Source: Ignelater luminosus
Lineage: Eukaryota; Arthropoda; Insecta; Coleoptera; Elateridae
NCBI GenBank assembly: GCA_011009095.1
Contig: VTPC01090566.1
Coordinates: 19,590 to 83,589 of the forward strand
Length of the DNA: 64,000 nucleotides
Direction: 5' to 3'
Shown here: positions 63,508 to 64,000 of the stretch, one piece after another
Layout: every line of letters begins with the position of its first letter
Numbering within the stretch: the stretch's first letter is position 1
Position numbers and translations under genes: made by a program
The notes under the pieces: model-generated
Database searches by the model: none
Seen by the model: only the letters and a program-made list of their open reading frames with translations
Told to the model about the DNA's origin: nothing

Positions 63508-63660
63508 ATGCTTAAAAGAATTTTGTTAGCTGGCTTTGTTCTTTGTGTTTGCAACTTACTGATAAAACGGGTAGTCGCTGAAGACGTTTTTACAGGTTCT
63601 TTTTACAAAGAAATAGATGAAAAACAGTATACAAGACTATCTGATATAGATTTATATTGA
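63508..63660 (+). CDS. Small secreted-peptide-like open frame
   Basis: The 50-codon frame begins MLKRILLAGFVLCVCNLL, then IKRVVAEDVFTGSFYKEIDE and KQYTRLSDIDLY before TGA. The first ~24 residues have a basic start, a hydrophobic core and an Ala-containing cleavage-like site (VVA-ED), matching a signal peptide. The remainder is acidic and polar without cysteines. AATAAA occurs about 18 bases after the stop (near 63678). An internal ACAG/GTTCTT could instead be a 5' splice site, making this a first exon. No peptide-hormone or toxin family is recognised, and there are no dibasic-flanked amidation signals. It may be chance. Confidence 0.3.
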   Translation: MLKRILLAGFVLCVCNLLIKRVVAEDVFTGSFYKEIDEKQYTRLSDIDLY

Positions 63661-64000
63661 AGAAATCAACAATCGGTAATAAAGGATATCCAAAAAGGTT
63701 AAAAGCTAACGCAGCTTTTAATATATTTATATTTGACTTCTTTCTTTCGATTCTGAACACTTGCTAAAACATTCTAATTTTTAACTGGCGAAAGCGTTGC
63801 TGTGTTGTTAGCTATTTCAGTAATGCCGCTTTTAATTGAACAACTTAAGCTCACCTTATTAATCACGTTGCGTTATTTGAGTCAAGTGGTGTCAAACTGA
63901 ACATTTCTTAACAACAAATCTAGTGTATTTTAGTTTGGACAAATAAATAGAATGCAGAAACTGTGTCAGGTCAGACTTTGTAAAATTTAAAAGTACCGAC
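63661..64000. other. A+T-rich DNA at window edge
   Basis: Apart from the AATAAA near 63678, no feature is recognised. Confidence 0.5.

Noticed and set aside
1-64000. CRISPR arrays, operons, complete tRNA or large rRNA genes
   Set aside because: No regularly spaced repeats with unique spacers, no clustered same-strand genes and no cloverleaf-forming sequence were seen; the DNA is eukaryotic.

Overview
The window is strongly A+T-rich animal DNA, most likely from an insect. Two observations support this. First, the minus strand carries two phase-compatible exons that encode the C-terminal end of an acetylcholinesterase of the Drosophila Ace (ace-2) type, with a GPI-anchor tail. Second, the DNA is littered with mariner/Tc1-superfamily elements of kinds common in insects: an irritans-like mariner, a DD37E Tc1 and several DD41D elements. 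The insect order cannot be decided from the sequence. There is no prokaryotic gene organisation, and almost every long open frame is either transposon-derived or chance.

Host gene. Ace runs right to left. The exon at 33422-33265 and the terminal exon at 26332-26208 are separated by a 6.9-kb intron. No earlier Ace exon was recognised between 33423 and 64000, so the preceding intron may exceed 30 kb and everything in that stretch may be intronic. Sequence below 26207 is 3'UTR or intergenic. A short secreted-peptide-like frame at 63508-63660 (+) and a possible first exon at 18343-18446 (+) are the only other gene candidates worth noting.

Mobile DNA, left to right:
- 8926-9240: transposase C-terminal remnant.
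- 9954-11932: decayed DD41D element with a 0.6-kb foldback MITE inserted in its left inverted repeat.
- 12872-14073: long-armed foldback element with an extra tandem arm.
- 21310-22816: mariner-like element with terminal repeats of about 295 bp.
- 36945-38964: hAT-like element with 21-bp subterminal tandem repeats, carrying a nested Tc1-type MITE.
- 44287-44988: inverted-repeat unit of unknown family.
- 48175-48769: piggyBac-like MITE with a repeated palindromic motif.
- 50038-50126: 5S-rRNA-like fragment.
- 50571-51859: DD37E Tc1 element.
- 57428-58721: nearly intact irritans-like mariner.
- 61630-63031: DD41D element with an internal deletion.

The remaining sequence is A+T-rich non-coding DNA in which I recognise little. 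The most interesting structural theme is that two foldback elements, and a further end fragment, keep the final codons of a transposase (an HFEHLL-like ending) between or beside their arms. This suggests they arose by palindromic duplication of transposon 3' ends. The annotation rests on reading the sequence alone; family assignments come from recalled motifs and no database search was made.
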